Of a stretch of DNA of 5,407 nt, positions 1 to 5,185 are shown one piece after another (within the stretch, counting starts at the first letter, position 1; each line of letters opens with the position of its first letter). The notes beneath the pieces are model-generated. The model searched no databases, had not been told where the DNA came from, and worked only from the letters and a program-made list of their open reading frames with translations. The stretch is from JAIFWN01 sp049304015 (GTDB lineage Bacteria > Patescibacteriota > Minisyncoccia > Phycocordibacterales > Zambryskibacteraceae). A program made the position numbers and the translations under genes. The DNA lies in assembly GCA_049304015.1 (NCBI GenBank), contig JBAQNS010000008.1:1-5407 (forward strand), in the 5' to 3' direction.

Positions 1-44
1 ACAGAGACTCATATAATTAAAAACTGGGGATTAGAATAAATTTT

Positions 45-76
45 TTGCTTTCATTCCTTTCTACGAGGGATATAAT
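45..76 (+). promoter_or_regulatory. Promoter of the 6S-like RNA
   Basis: A perfect TATAAT -10 box lies at 71-76. Counting its last base as -7 puts +1 at A83, which is exactly the first paired base of the long helix of the downstream RNA. That coincidence is the main support. The -35 region is poor: TTGCTT at 45-50 is the best match but with a 20-nt spacer. Nothing else is evident in bases 1-44. Confidence 0.5.
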
Positions 77-82
77 TTATGC

Positions 83-237
83 AGGGTTATTTGAGGTATT
101 ATCTAGCAAATATATTTCAGGGAGCTCACCGTATTATCAAACTTAGGTTAGATGATCGAAGCACCCACCTTAGTTTTTTACTAGGGTATACTGAAAATAA
201 CCCTAAGAAAGATCCCGAGCGCAAGCTCGGAGTTTTT
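83..237 (+). ncRNA. Structured non-coding RNA, 6S RNA-like
   Basis: The ends of this about 155-nt segment pair into one long rod. Bases 83-92 (AGGGTTATTT) are the perfect complement of 195-204. Next come tandem G-A mismatches (93/194, 94/193) and a G-T pair (95/192). Then 96-106 (GTATTATCTAG) pairs with 181-191 (CTAGGGTATAC) at 9 of 11 positions. Inside lies an open bubble (about 107-138 on the 5' side, 177-180 on the 3' side) capped by a second stem, 139-148 with 167-176, with one T-T mismatch. A closing stem, central bubble and apical stem with a total length of 150-200 nt is the architecture of 6S RNA, which mimics an open promoter and binds RNA polymerase holoenzyme. The string GCACCCACCTT after the apical loop is reminiscent of proteobacterial 6S, but this comparison is from memory. 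The RNA starts at the predicted +1 and ends in a terminator. That it is a structured RNA is fairly secure; the 6S name is tentative. Confidence 0.55.
215..237 (+). terminator. Intrinsic terminator of the 6S-like RNA
   Basis: The perfect 6-bp stem CCGAGC/GCTCGG (215-220 and 225-230) closes on a GCAA tetraloop of the stable GNRA class. It is followed by AG and five Ts (233-237). It sits just after the long helix of the upstream RNA and before the membrane protein gene, so it should end the ncRNA and separate it from the next gene. Confidence 0.75.
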
Positions 238-241
238 CATA

Positions 242-247
242 TATAAT
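242..247 (+). promoter_or_regulatory. -10 box for a possibly leaderless mRNA
   Basis: TATAAT at 242-247 places the predicted +1 at 254, the A of the ATG of the membrane protein gene, so the transcript would be leaderless. This agrees with the lack of a Shine-Dalgarno sequence before that ATG. No convincing -35 box exists: the matching positions fall in the terminator stem of the upstream RNA. Confidence 0.4.
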
Positions 248-253
248 AAACAA

Positions 254-655
254 ATGAAAAAATCACTTTTGTTCGCAAGCTTTATTGTCTTCGCTCTACT
301 TCTCATAGTCCATTTAGTAGGAATAAAATTTTATTTCTATTGGGATTCAAGATGGTATGACAACACTGCACACTTCCTTGGTGGGTTGAGTGTTTCTTTG
401 CTTTCTCTTTGGATATTATTTGTATCTGGTATCTTTGGTAAACATAAACCAACAAAAAAACAAATTCTATTCGCAAGTATTCTCTGTGGAGCTCTTATAG
501 GTATAGGTTGGGAAATATTTGAATACATATATGGCATAGCTGCGCCTATTGGTTCGTATTGGGCTGACACAAGTTATGATTTTATTTCTGATTTGGTTGG
601 TTCATCTGTAGCTTATTTAATCGCCAGTAAGAAAGAATATTATGAACCCCGTTAG
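254..655 (+). CDS. Small integral membrane protein, DUF2238-like
   Basis: This is a 133-residue protein with about four predicted membrane helices: residues 5-27, 39-60, 70-90 and 108-124. Polar and acidic residues cluster at helix ends: WYDNTAHFLGG at 34-44 (D36, H40), GWEIFEY at 85-91 (E87, E90), and D105, D109 and D113 in the last third. A D/H pair after the first helix, WExxE in the third and spaced aspartates in the fourth recall the DUF2238/YjdF-type and VanZ-like membrane proteins. The similarity is judged by eye and no function is established for such proteins. The ATG at 254 has no Shine-Dalgarno and a TATAAT seven bases earlier, suggesting a leaderless message. The final codons (PR and the TAG stop) are supplied by the left arm of the inverted repeat at 646-659, so the C-terminal residues may have been set by that element. 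The downstream hydrolase lies 53 bases away on the same strand. Confidence 0.85.
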   Translation: MKKSLLFASFIVFALLLIVHLVGIKFYFYWDSRWYDNTAHFLGGLSVSLLSLWILFVSGIFGKHKPTKKQILFASILCGALIGIGWEIFEYIYGIAAPIGSYWADTSYDFISDLVGSSVAYLIASKKEYYEPR

Positions 656-710
656 AAATAATCAAATAATAATTATTTAATATGAATGAGAACAAAATTT
701 CTAACGGGGT
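646..710 (+). repeat. Inverted-repeat start-codon element, copy A
   Basis: The left arm ACCCCGTTAGAAAT (646-659) is the perfect 14-nt inverse complement of the right arm ATTTCTAACGGGGT (697-710), around a 37-nt AT-rich loop. The right arm's ATTTCTAACGGG is followed immediately by GTG (709-711), an in-frame start for the hydrolase, and the first two bases of that codon are part of the stem. The left arm contains the TAG stop of the preceding gene. The same 12-nt core, in the same position relative to a start codon, recurs at 5172-5183. The hairpin lacks a following T-run, so it is not an intrinsic terminator. Its regulatory role is inferred, not shown. Confidence 0.85.
676..681 (+). promoter_or_regulatory. 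Putative -10 box inside the loop of copy A
   Basis: TTTAAT (676-681) would give a +1 near 688, leaving about 20 nt of leader made almost only of the right arm before GTG 709. If so, the ATG at 682 would lie upstream of the transcript start. A similar arrangement (TATAAT, then ATGAG, then the right arm) exists in the loop of copy B. No clear -35 box is seen, and AT-rich loops produce such matches by chance. Confidence 0.3.
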
Positions 711-2073
711 GAATAAACCAACTCTCACTTGTTGGGGCGGGGTTGGAGCAGTAACCGGAGCCAATTTTTTGTTTGAGATGGGCACAAAAAAATGTTTGAT
801 TGATTGTGGTCTTCTCCAAGGTTTGCCAAGTGCAGAAAATATTAATGCAGAAAAATTTGATTATGATACTACTTCAATAGATTTTCTTTTTATTACTCAT
901 GCGCATATAGATCATATAGGCAAGGTTCCTAAATTAGTTAAGGACGGGTTCAAAGGTATTATTTACTCTACTCCAGAGACAAAGGCTATCGCTGAATTAA
1001 TGCTTGCTGATATGGCCAAGATAAACACATCAAATGCTCATGAAGCCGGGTTAGAGCCGCTATATGGACACGATCATGTGATTAAGGCTTTAAGTTTATG
1101 GCAGGCGATTAATTATCATGAACCAAAGGACTTTGGTGATTTTACTCTTGAATTATTTGATGCGGGTCATATTCTCGGTTCGGCGATGTATAAATTCACG
1201 TTTAAAAGTGGTAAAAGCATGCTCTTTACTGGTGATTTAGGTAATTCTCCCTCTCCACTCCTTAGGGATAATGACAAAGTTTCTGGGCTCAGTTATCTAC
1301 TCATGGATTCGGTTTATGGAGACAGAAACCATGAGGATAAGACAGAAAGAGATAAAAAGTTTAAAGAGATTATTTCTAGGACAGCCAAGGAGGGTAGAAC
1401 ACTACTTATCCCCGTATTTTCTCTTGAACGAACACAAGTTTTGCTTTATGAACTAAATGAATTATTTGAATCAAAACAAGTGCCTCAAATTCCTGTTTTT
1501 CTTGATTCACCTCTAGCTATTCATGTGACAGAAATCTATGAACGCATTACTAAGGAGTACAAAAAGACTGTCCAAGATGACATCAAGGGCGGGGATGATA
1601 TATTTGTTTTCCCTAAACTTCGTTCAATCACAGAGTCACGCGAATCTAGAGAAATAGTAAATATCAAAGGTCCAAAAATAATCATGGCGGGCTCAGGGAT
1701 GTCTACTGCAGGTCGTATTGTTGGACACGAAGAAACTTATCTCCCAGACACAAATGCGACAGTACTCTTTGTTGGTTATCAAGCTCCAGGGACATTAGGT
1801 AGACAAATATCAGAAGGAGCAAAAAATGTAGTTATAAAGGATAGAAATGTAGAAGTGAAAGCTGAAATAGTGCAGATTGATGGGTTTTCTGCGCATGCTG
1901 ACTCGAATGCTCTTGTAGAATTTGTTTCTAATACCAAAGAGACACTAGAAAATGTTTTTGTCACCATGGGTGAACCAAAGTCATCAATATTTCTAACCCA
2001 AAGGTTGAGAGACGAACTAGAGGTGAAAGCTCTCATGCCTGAGAGAGGAAAGAGATACGAGTTAGATTTATAA
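709..2073 (+). CDS. Beta-CASP metallo-beta-lactamase RNA hydrolase
   Basis: This is a predicted Zn-dependent ribonuclease of the CPSF73/Ysh1-like beta-CASP group, expected in the cytoplasm and acting on RNA. Residue numbers here count from ATG 682. The metallo-beta-lactamase signature THAHIDHIG is at 72-80 (H73, H75, D77, H78), the motif 3 His is H163 in GHILGS, and the motif 4 Asp is D185 in FTGDLG. The inserted beta-CASP domain shows motif A (D209 in MDSVYGDR), motif B (GSGMSTAGRIVGHEE, H349) and motif C (GFSAHAD, H405). All metal ligands are present, so it should be active. At 454-463 residues it has the usual family length and a C-terminal region, but no KH domains. ATG 682 would add nine residues encoded mostly by the inverted repeat. 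I prefer GTG 709 because the homologous repeat at 5172 abuts a start codon at exactly the same position, and because the family normally begins just before the TCWGGVGAVTG strand. It ends convergently, overlapping the glycosyltransferase gene by 6 bp. Endo- versus exonuclease activity cannot be told from the sequence. Confidence 0.93.
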   Translation: MNKPTLTCWGGVGAVTGANFLFEMGTKKCLIDCGLLQGLPSAENINAEKFDYDTTSIDFLFITHAHIDHIGKVPKLVKDGFKGIIYSTPETKAIAELMLADMAKINTSNAHEAGLEPLYGHDHVIKALSLWQAINYHEPKDFGDFTLELFDAGHILGSAMYKFTFKSGKSMLFTGDLGNSPSPLLRDNDKVSGLSYLLMDSVYGDRNHEDKTERDKKFKEIISRTAKEGRTLLIPVFSLERTQVLLYELNELFESKQVPQIPVFLDSPLAIHVTEIYERITKEYKKTVQDDIKGGDDIFVFPKLRSITESRESREIVNIKGPKIIMAGSGMSTAGRIVGHEETYLPDTNATVLFVGYQAPGTLGRQISEGAKNVVIKDRNVEVKAEIVQIDGFSAHADSNALVEFVSNTKETLENVFVTMGEPKSSIFLTQRLRDELEVKALMPERGKRYELDL

Positions 2074-3459
2074 CTTACAGCGATAGATTGCCACTTCGTT
2101 CAACTCATCTACAGTATTTGTTCTTTTGAATGATTTGTATTTTGTACAAGTATCTTTGAATATCTTCTCACTAAAATAATTCTCAAATCCAGTGTCATGA
2201 ATATTTTGCTCCGGATATTCTCCTACTCTGGCAATGAGGTATACCCCATCTTTCACAACCTCTTTTGATATTTTATCTCTATTGTGTGTCCCAGAGGCGA
2301 AGTTTTGGGTGTTGGTGTCTATAATGTTTTGTGCAATGTTTTTATTGGCCAAGAGAGCTACCAGTGGAGCAACTTCCTGGACTCCGTAGACAGGGAAGCT
2401 ATCTGGTGCAGTTTTTAGAGCTTCGACTATTTCTTCTGGATTCACAAAAACTCCTTGATTCTTAATGGTATTTGAGTAAGTGGAAACGGGGAAAATAGAG
2501 ATAAATATAAAGAAAATTATAAAGGCCAGAGAAAACTCTTGAGCCTTAGAGTCTAAAAAGTCTACTAATTCAACAGTTAAGAGAATAATAAAGGGTATTA
2601 ATAGATGGAGATATAAGTAATACAAATCTCTGTATACCAGAAAAAAGGTTATTGAGGATAGAAGAGAGAATACCCATATTTTATTCTTAGAGATAAACGC
2701 TCCGATTATACCCACAAGGAGAATGAACCACTCGAGGGAGATAAAGAATTCTAAGACACCCCATTTGTTTATCCCTATAGGTCGTCTAAATTGATGAATG
2801 ATTAAATCATAAAACAATTCTTTTGGAGCCATAATTATAAATGGCAACAAAACAATTAACGTAGCAATGAGTCCACCAATGATAATTTGCTTTAATTCTA
2901 CAAATTCCTTCTTATATATTTTATAAACAAGTACTCCTATGAGAGCGGGGGCAGCGTAGAGTTTGCATAGACAAGCCAGGGCCCAAAATACTCCAGACCA
3001 AAAATGTTTTTTGCTAACTTCGGTGTATAGAGCGAGGAGCATTAGGCTAATCATCAATTCTGCTCCAGTCACATAATCAGAGGTAGAAAGGACGGTGAAG
3101 GAGAATAAATAGAGAATTGGTCCAAGAAAGGCAAATTTGAATCCCTTTTCCTTAAGGATTAGATAAATGAGAATGGCAGAGAGACTGTCGAACAAAACAG
3201 GGAAAACTTTAAACAAAATAATATTTGAACCAATAAAAGTTTTAAATAATGTGATGGTGTAGATAAAGAACGGTGGGTCAGCGGTGAAGAAATCTTTGTA
3301 GGGGATAGAGCCATCGAGGATGGCTTTAGTCATATAAAAATAAACGTTCTCATCTCCGAATCTAAATTGGAGATTAGATAACTTCCAAACAACGAAAACC
3401 AGGACAGCCAGTAAGGTGATAGCTAAACTTTTTTTGTCTGATAAATTCTTGATAATAAT
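2068..3459 (-). CDS. Polytopic GT-C/PMT-like membrane glycosyltransferase
   Basis: This is probably a polyprenyl-phosphate-sugar-dependent glycosyltransferase of the GT39/ArnT-like GT-C fold, moving sugars onto lipid or protein on the outer side of the membrane. The evidence is a hydrophobic protein with roughly nine to ten membrane helices and a soluble C-terminal domain of about 130 residues. It carries the family hallmark GDENVYFY, then GxIPYKDFFxxDPPFF in the first outer loop; D36-E37 in my numbering would be the catalytic acidic pair. The first ATG (3331-3333) lies after GDENVYFY and would remove helix 1 and the catalytic Asp. The frame stays open upstream to a TAA at 3463-3465 and encodes KNLSDKK, one good helix (LAITLLAVLVFVVW) and RFGDE. 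No ATG, GTG or TTG exists in that stretch. The start must therefore be non-AUG, most simply ATT at 3457-3459 or 3454-3456 (nine bases after an AGG for the first), or less likely CTG at 3409-3411 or 3400-3402. The start given is the ATT at 3459, giving 463 residues. A damaged start codon is the alternative. Confidence 0.85.
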   Translation of the reverse strand: MIIKNLSDKKSLAITLLAVLVFVVWKLSNLQFRFGDENVYFYMTKAILDGSIPYKDFFTADPPFFIYTITLFKTFIGSNIILFKVFPVLFDSLSAILIYLILKEKGFKFAFLGPILYLFSFTVLSTSDYVTGAELMISLMLLALYTEVSKKHFWSGVFWALACLCKLYAAPALIGVLVYKIYKKEFVELKQIIIGGLIATLIVLLPFIIMAPKELFYDLIIHQFRRPIGINKWGVLEFFISLEWFILLVGIIGAFISKNKIWVFSLLSSITFFLVYRDLYYLYLHLLIPFIILLTVELVDFLDSKAQEFSLAFIIFFIFISIFPVSTYSNTIKNQGVFVNPEEIVEALKTAPDSFPVYGVQEVAPLVALLANKNIAQNIIDTNTQNFASGTHNRDKISKEVVKDGVYLIARVGEYPEQNIHDTGFENYFSEKIFKDTCTKYKSFKRTNTVDELNEVAIYRCKL

Positions 3460-3461
3460 GA

Positions 3462-3467
3462 ATTATA
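3462..3467 (-). promoter_or_regulatory. -10 box for the glycosyltransferase gene
   Basis: On the minus strand a perfect TATAAT spans 3467 to 3462, placing +1 near 3455, right at the ATT-ATT-ATC codons that open the extended glycosyltransferase frame. No good -35 is found at 16-18 nt spacing. If real, the transcript has almost no leader. Confidence 0.35.
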
Positions 3468-3493
3468 ACCTAAATATAGGGCTAATCTTGTAA

Positions 3494-3522
3494 TTGTAGC
3501 CAAAGGGGTTAAACTTGATACA
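3494..3522 (+). promoter_or_regulatory. Weak promoter candidate for the acidic orphan gene
   Basis: TTGTAG (3494-3499), a 17-nt spacer and GATACA (3517-3522) form a poor sigma-70-like pair about 20 bases before the ATG at 3543. The same -35 hexamer, TTGTAG with a 17-nt spacer, occurs at the much better infC promoter. The -10 box is weak, hence the low confidence. No Shine-Dalgarno precedes the ATG. Confidence 0.2.
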
Positions 3523-3542
3523 TACAAATTAATATAAAAATT

Positions 3543-3878
3543 ATGGGAGCAGAATCATTCGGGGGAGATGATGAAAGAGTAGAAGATGTAGATAAAGCAG
3601 AAAGAATGGCTCATGAAATTGAGACAGTCCGTAATCTTCATAGTGATCCAAAAGTGGCTGAAGAAGTTGCATACTCGGCTAAGGGGTTTAGAGAAGAAGC
3701 AGTTCTTGATAGAAAAATAGCAGCTGGAGATGAACCACTTGCAGAAGTGGGCTGGTTCGGTAATCTTACTGATGAAGAAAAAAGATTATATAAAGGCGAG
3801 GAAGCAAAAAAAATAGACAAAACAGCTAATTCTATAGAATGGGATAAATTGGATGATATTAAAAATAGAAATAAATAA
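3543..3878 (+). CDS. Hypothetical acidic soluble protein
   Basis: I do not recognise this 111-residue protein. It is rich in Glu, Asp and Lys and strongly acidic at its N-terminus (GGDDERVEDVD at 7-17). It lacks cysteine, a signal peptide or any membrane helix, and is probably mostly alpha-helical. The middle (DPKVAEEVAYSAKGFREEAVLDRKI) and the segment GWFGNLTDEEKRLYKGEEAKK look like amphipathic helices joined by a small aromatic turn. It is supported as a gene by its own start region, a coding-like amino-acid composition, and a stop three bases before a strong bidirectional terminator. It stands alone between the divergent glycosyltransferase and the convergent infC operon, so context gives no functional hint. 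A lineage-specific protein is likely. Confidence 0.75.
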   Translation: MGAESFGGDDERVEDVDKAERMAHEIETVRNLHSDPKVAEEVAYSAKGFREEAVLDRKIAAGDEPLAEVGWFGNLTDEEKRLYKGEEAKKIDKTANSIEWDKLDDIKNRNK

Positions 3879-3881
3879 TAA

Positions 3882-3906
3882 AAAAAACCGGCAGTGCCGG
3901 TTTTTT
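3882..3906. terminator. Bidirectional intrinsic terminator
   Basis: The stem ACCGGC/GCCGGT (3887-3892 and 3896-3901) has a 3-nt loop (AGT). It is flanked by an A-run (3881-3886) and a T-run (3901-3906) that extend the pairing to 11 bp or more. It reads as GC stem plus U-tract on both strands, so it can end both the orphan gene (+) and the infC-rpmI-rplT operon (-). The rplT stop codon lies one base beyond it. Confidence 0.92.
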
Positions 3907-3907
3907 G

Positions 3908-4252
3908 TTATTTAGTTGCTTCTAGAATTTTCTTGAAAATTTCTGGGTTTTTCTCTGCGAGTTGAGAGAGGATTTTTCTATCTAATGCAATTTGCTTCTT
4001 CTTGAGAGCGGGGATGAACTTTGAGTAAGAGGTGCCTAGTTCTTTGAGGATGGCGCTGATGCGAACGTTCCAAAGTCGTCTCATATCTCCCTTCTTGTCC
4101 TTTCTGTGAGCGAATGAATAAGTACCGGCGTGAAAAATAGCTTCGTTTGCCTGTCTCTCCTTGGTGCCTCGGCCGTGTCTATAACCTTTTACTTTCCTGA
4201 GGATATTTCGTCTTGTTTTGAGAGCGTTTACTCCCTTTTTAACTCTTGTCAT
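3908..4252 (-). CDS. rplT: 50S ribosomal protein bL20
   Basis: bL20 binds 23S rRNA early in assembly of the large subunit, and in several bacteria it also represses its own operon. The 114 residues cover the whole family (normally about 115-120). The N-terminus TRVKKGVNALKTRRNILRK is the basic rRNA-binding extension. GYRHGRG, KERQANEA and the segment AHRKDKKGDMRRLWNVRI follow. Then come SYSKFIPALKK and the DRKILSQLA block of the C-terminal globular domain, all as in known bL20. It is the last gene of the operon, 9 bases after rpmI, and ends directly at the bidirectional terminator. No Shine-Dalgarno is visible in the short gap, so translation may be coupled to rpmI. Confidence 0.97.
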   Translation of the reverse strand: MTRVKKGVNALKTRRNILRKVKGYRHGRGTKERQANEAIFHAGTYSFAHRKDKKGDMRRLWNVRISAILKELGTSYSKFIPALKKKQIALDRKILSQLAEKNPEIFKKILEATK

Positions 4253-4261
4253 AGGCTTTGA

Positions 4262-4453
4262 TTATAGATTAACTAGATAACGGCTTCTTTCTTTGTTAGA
4301 CATATGAAACTCAACCTTGCCACTCTTAGCGTTCTTGCCTGCATGTCGTTCCTTGGCATTAAAGTGGTTTTGGCCTGTTTTTCTAGCTAAAATCTTGCCA
4401 CTTTTGGTGACTTTTAGGCGTTTGCTATAGGATTTGTTGGTTTTCATAGCCAT
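4262..4453 (-). CDS. rpmI: 50S ribosomal protein bL35
   Basis: bL35 is a small basic protein of the large ribosomal subunit. The 63 residues show the family pattern: MKTNKSYSKRLKVTKSGKI at 3-21, then RKTGQNHF, and the C-terminal SNKERSRYLVNL. Length is normal (about 60-66). Two in-frame ATGs, at 4453 and 4447, are possible; most bL35 proteins align from the second (MKTNK), so the two extra residues may not be real, and neither start has a Shine-Dalgarno. It lies 68 bases after infC and 9 bases before rplT in the conserved infC-rpmI-rplT order. In E. coli the infC-rpmI interval carries the RNA target for bL20 repression; I could not recognise such a structure here. Confidence 0.96.
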   Translation of the reverse strand: MAMKTNKSYSKRLKVTKSGKILARKTGQNHFNAKERHAGKNAKSGKVEFHMSNKERSRYLVNL

Positions 4454-4521
4454 AATGCGTAGAGGTATATCTTACTTATTTTGACGATTTTGTCTAGTCT
4501 TACCCGCTTCAGATAGGGCGC

Positions 4522-5007
4522 TTAAGCCCTTTCAACGATAATAGTCATACCTTTAGGACTTTTGACTGGCGGAGCGGCTGTTTTGTACTCTACAGTAAGG
4601 AGTTTGAGCATCCTTTCAAGGCGTTCTTGGAGGAACTTGTTGTCCAAATACTTAGCTCTTCCAGGGAGAAAAAGGTCTATCTTCACCCGGTTGCCTTCGG
4701 CTAGCCATTCACTAGTCTTCTTGGCTTTTAGGCCGAGGTCATGATCTCCGGTTCCTAGTTTGACTTGGACAGTCTTGATTTCTACTGAATGAGATTTTGA
4801 CTTGGCTTGTTTAAGCTTCTTGTTCTCTTCGTATTGATACTTCCCAAAATCAGCTATTTTGGCTACTGGGGGGACAGCATTGGGGGAGATTTCTATTAGG
4901 TCGAGGCCGAGGTCTGTGGCTTTCTTGAAAGCTTCTTCAAAACTAATAACACCAAAATTTTCACCCTTAGGTCCGATGACACGGAGTTCGCGTGCCCTTA
5001 TTTGCAT
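4522..5007 (-). CDS. infC: Translation initiation factor IF-3
   Basis: IF3 binds the 30S subunit, keeps it free of 50S and proofreads the initiator tRNA and start codon. From ATG 5007 the protein has 161 residues. The N-domain includes QIRARELRVIGPKGENFGV (2-20) and the hallmark LDLIEISPNAVPPVAKIADF (35-54), followed by GKYQYE. A Lys-rich linker lies at about 61-75. The C-domain has DHDLGLKAKKTSEWLAEGNR and VKIDLFLPGRA. The C-terminus (SPKGMTIIVERA) is slightly short but complete. The frame runs open to an ATG at 5139, but that extension crosses the promoter at 5056-5084 and is unlike IF3. An AGG six bases before ATG 5007 is a weak Shine-Dalgarno. A TTG at 5031-5033 in the KLSTNV segment is a possible earlier start. 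It is the first gene of infC-rpmI-rplT. Confidence 0.96.
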   Translation of the reverse strand: MQIRARELRVIGPKGENFGVISFEEAFKKATDLGLDLIEISPNAVPPVAKIADFGKYQYEENKKLKQAKSKSHSVEIKTVQVKLGTGDHDLGLKAKKTSEWLAEGNRVKIDLFLPGRAKYLDNKFLQERLERMLKLLTVEYKTAAPPVKSPKGMTIIVERA

Positions 5008-5055
5008 ATTAAACCTGACGTTTGTACTCAACTTTTTTGTTTTATTATTGCGGAG

Positions 5056-5084
5056 ATTATAACAGTTTAAAGCTACCTCTACAA
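5056..5084 (-). promoter_or_regulatory. Promoter of the infC-rpmI-rplT operon
   Basis: On the minus strand TTGTAG (5084 to 5079), a 17-nt spacer and a perfect TATAAT (5061 to 5056) form a good sigma-70-type promoter. The predicted +1 is near 5049, giving a leader of about 42 nt before ATG 5007. It also shows that the longer infC reading frame (to 5139) is not translated from this transcript. Confidence 0.7.
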
Positions 5085-5098
5085 GGAGTATAATACTC
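5066..5098 (+). promoter_or_regulatory. Divergent promoter with overlapping palindrome
   Basis: Plus-strand TATAAT (5089-5094) lies 17 nt after TTTAAA (5066-5071), a weak -35. The -10 is centred in the 13-bp palindrome GAGTATAATACTC (5086-5098, perfect arms around one base), an operator-like layout. The predicted +1 is near 5101, so this transcript would include both arms of the downstream inverted repeat. Its -35 region overlaps the infC promoter, so a bound regulator could affect both directions. Confidence 0.4.
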
Positions 5099-5106
5099 GG
5101 ATATGG

Positions 5107-5185
5107 TCCCGTTAGAAATCCAATATATATGAAAAACAAATATTTTATAATTATGAGAATTATTAACTTTAATTTCTAACGGGAT
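5107..5185 (+). repeat. Inverted-repeat start-codon element, copy B
   Basis: The left arm TCCCGTTAGAAAT (5107-5119) is the perfect 13-nt inverse complement of the right arm ATTTCTAACGGGA (5172-5184), with G5106 and T5185 adding a possible wobble pair. The loop is 52 nt and very AT-rich. The right arm core ATTTCTAACGGG (5172-5183) abuts ATG 5184, as copy A abuts GTG 709. The loop sequence differs from copy A except for a -10-like box followed by ATGAG, so the arms are conserved but the interior is not. A recent transposition of one unit is therefore unlikely. Confidence 0.85.
5146..5151 (+). promoter_or_regulatory. -10 box inside the loop of copy B
   Basis: A perfect TATAAT within the loop predicts +1 near 5158 and a 26-nt leader ending in the right arm directly before ATG 5184. 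Such a transcript would lack the left arm and could not form the hairpin. No strong -35 is seen, and the AT-rich context lowers confidence. Confidence 0.4.

Noticed and set aside
79..246. A 55-codon open frame (ATG 79 to TAA 244-246) across the ncRNA
   Set aside because: The predicted +1 (A83) lies after this ATG, the -10 box is only two bases before it, and the segment is explained by long-range base pairing and a terminator. The peptide resembles nothing I know.
682..708. ATG 682 as start of the beta-CASP hydrolase
   Set aside because: Kept only as an alternative. The nine added residues, with ISNG from the repeat, are unlike the family, and the parallel copy B puts the start directly after ATTTCTAACGGG.
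646..710. Inverted repeat as an intrinsic terminator
   Set aside because: There is no T-run after either arm and the 37-nt loop is too long. Copy B likewise lacks a T-run.
1990..2000. TTTCTAACCC in the hydrolase coding region as a further repeat copy
   Set aside because: It only partly matches the core, lies inside conserved coding sequence, and has no opposite arm or start codon next to it.
4562..5062. Plus-strand open frames opposite infC (4562-4744 and 4859-5062)
   Set aside because: They are shadows of the strongly conserved infC coding strand, with implausible Arg/Ser-rich composition.
5008..5139. N-terminal extension of infC from ATG 5139
   Set aside because: It crosses the infC promoter and half of the inverted-repeat element, and its residues (such as GFLTGPYPS) are the repeat read as protein. 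IF3 homology begins just before QIRARELRV.
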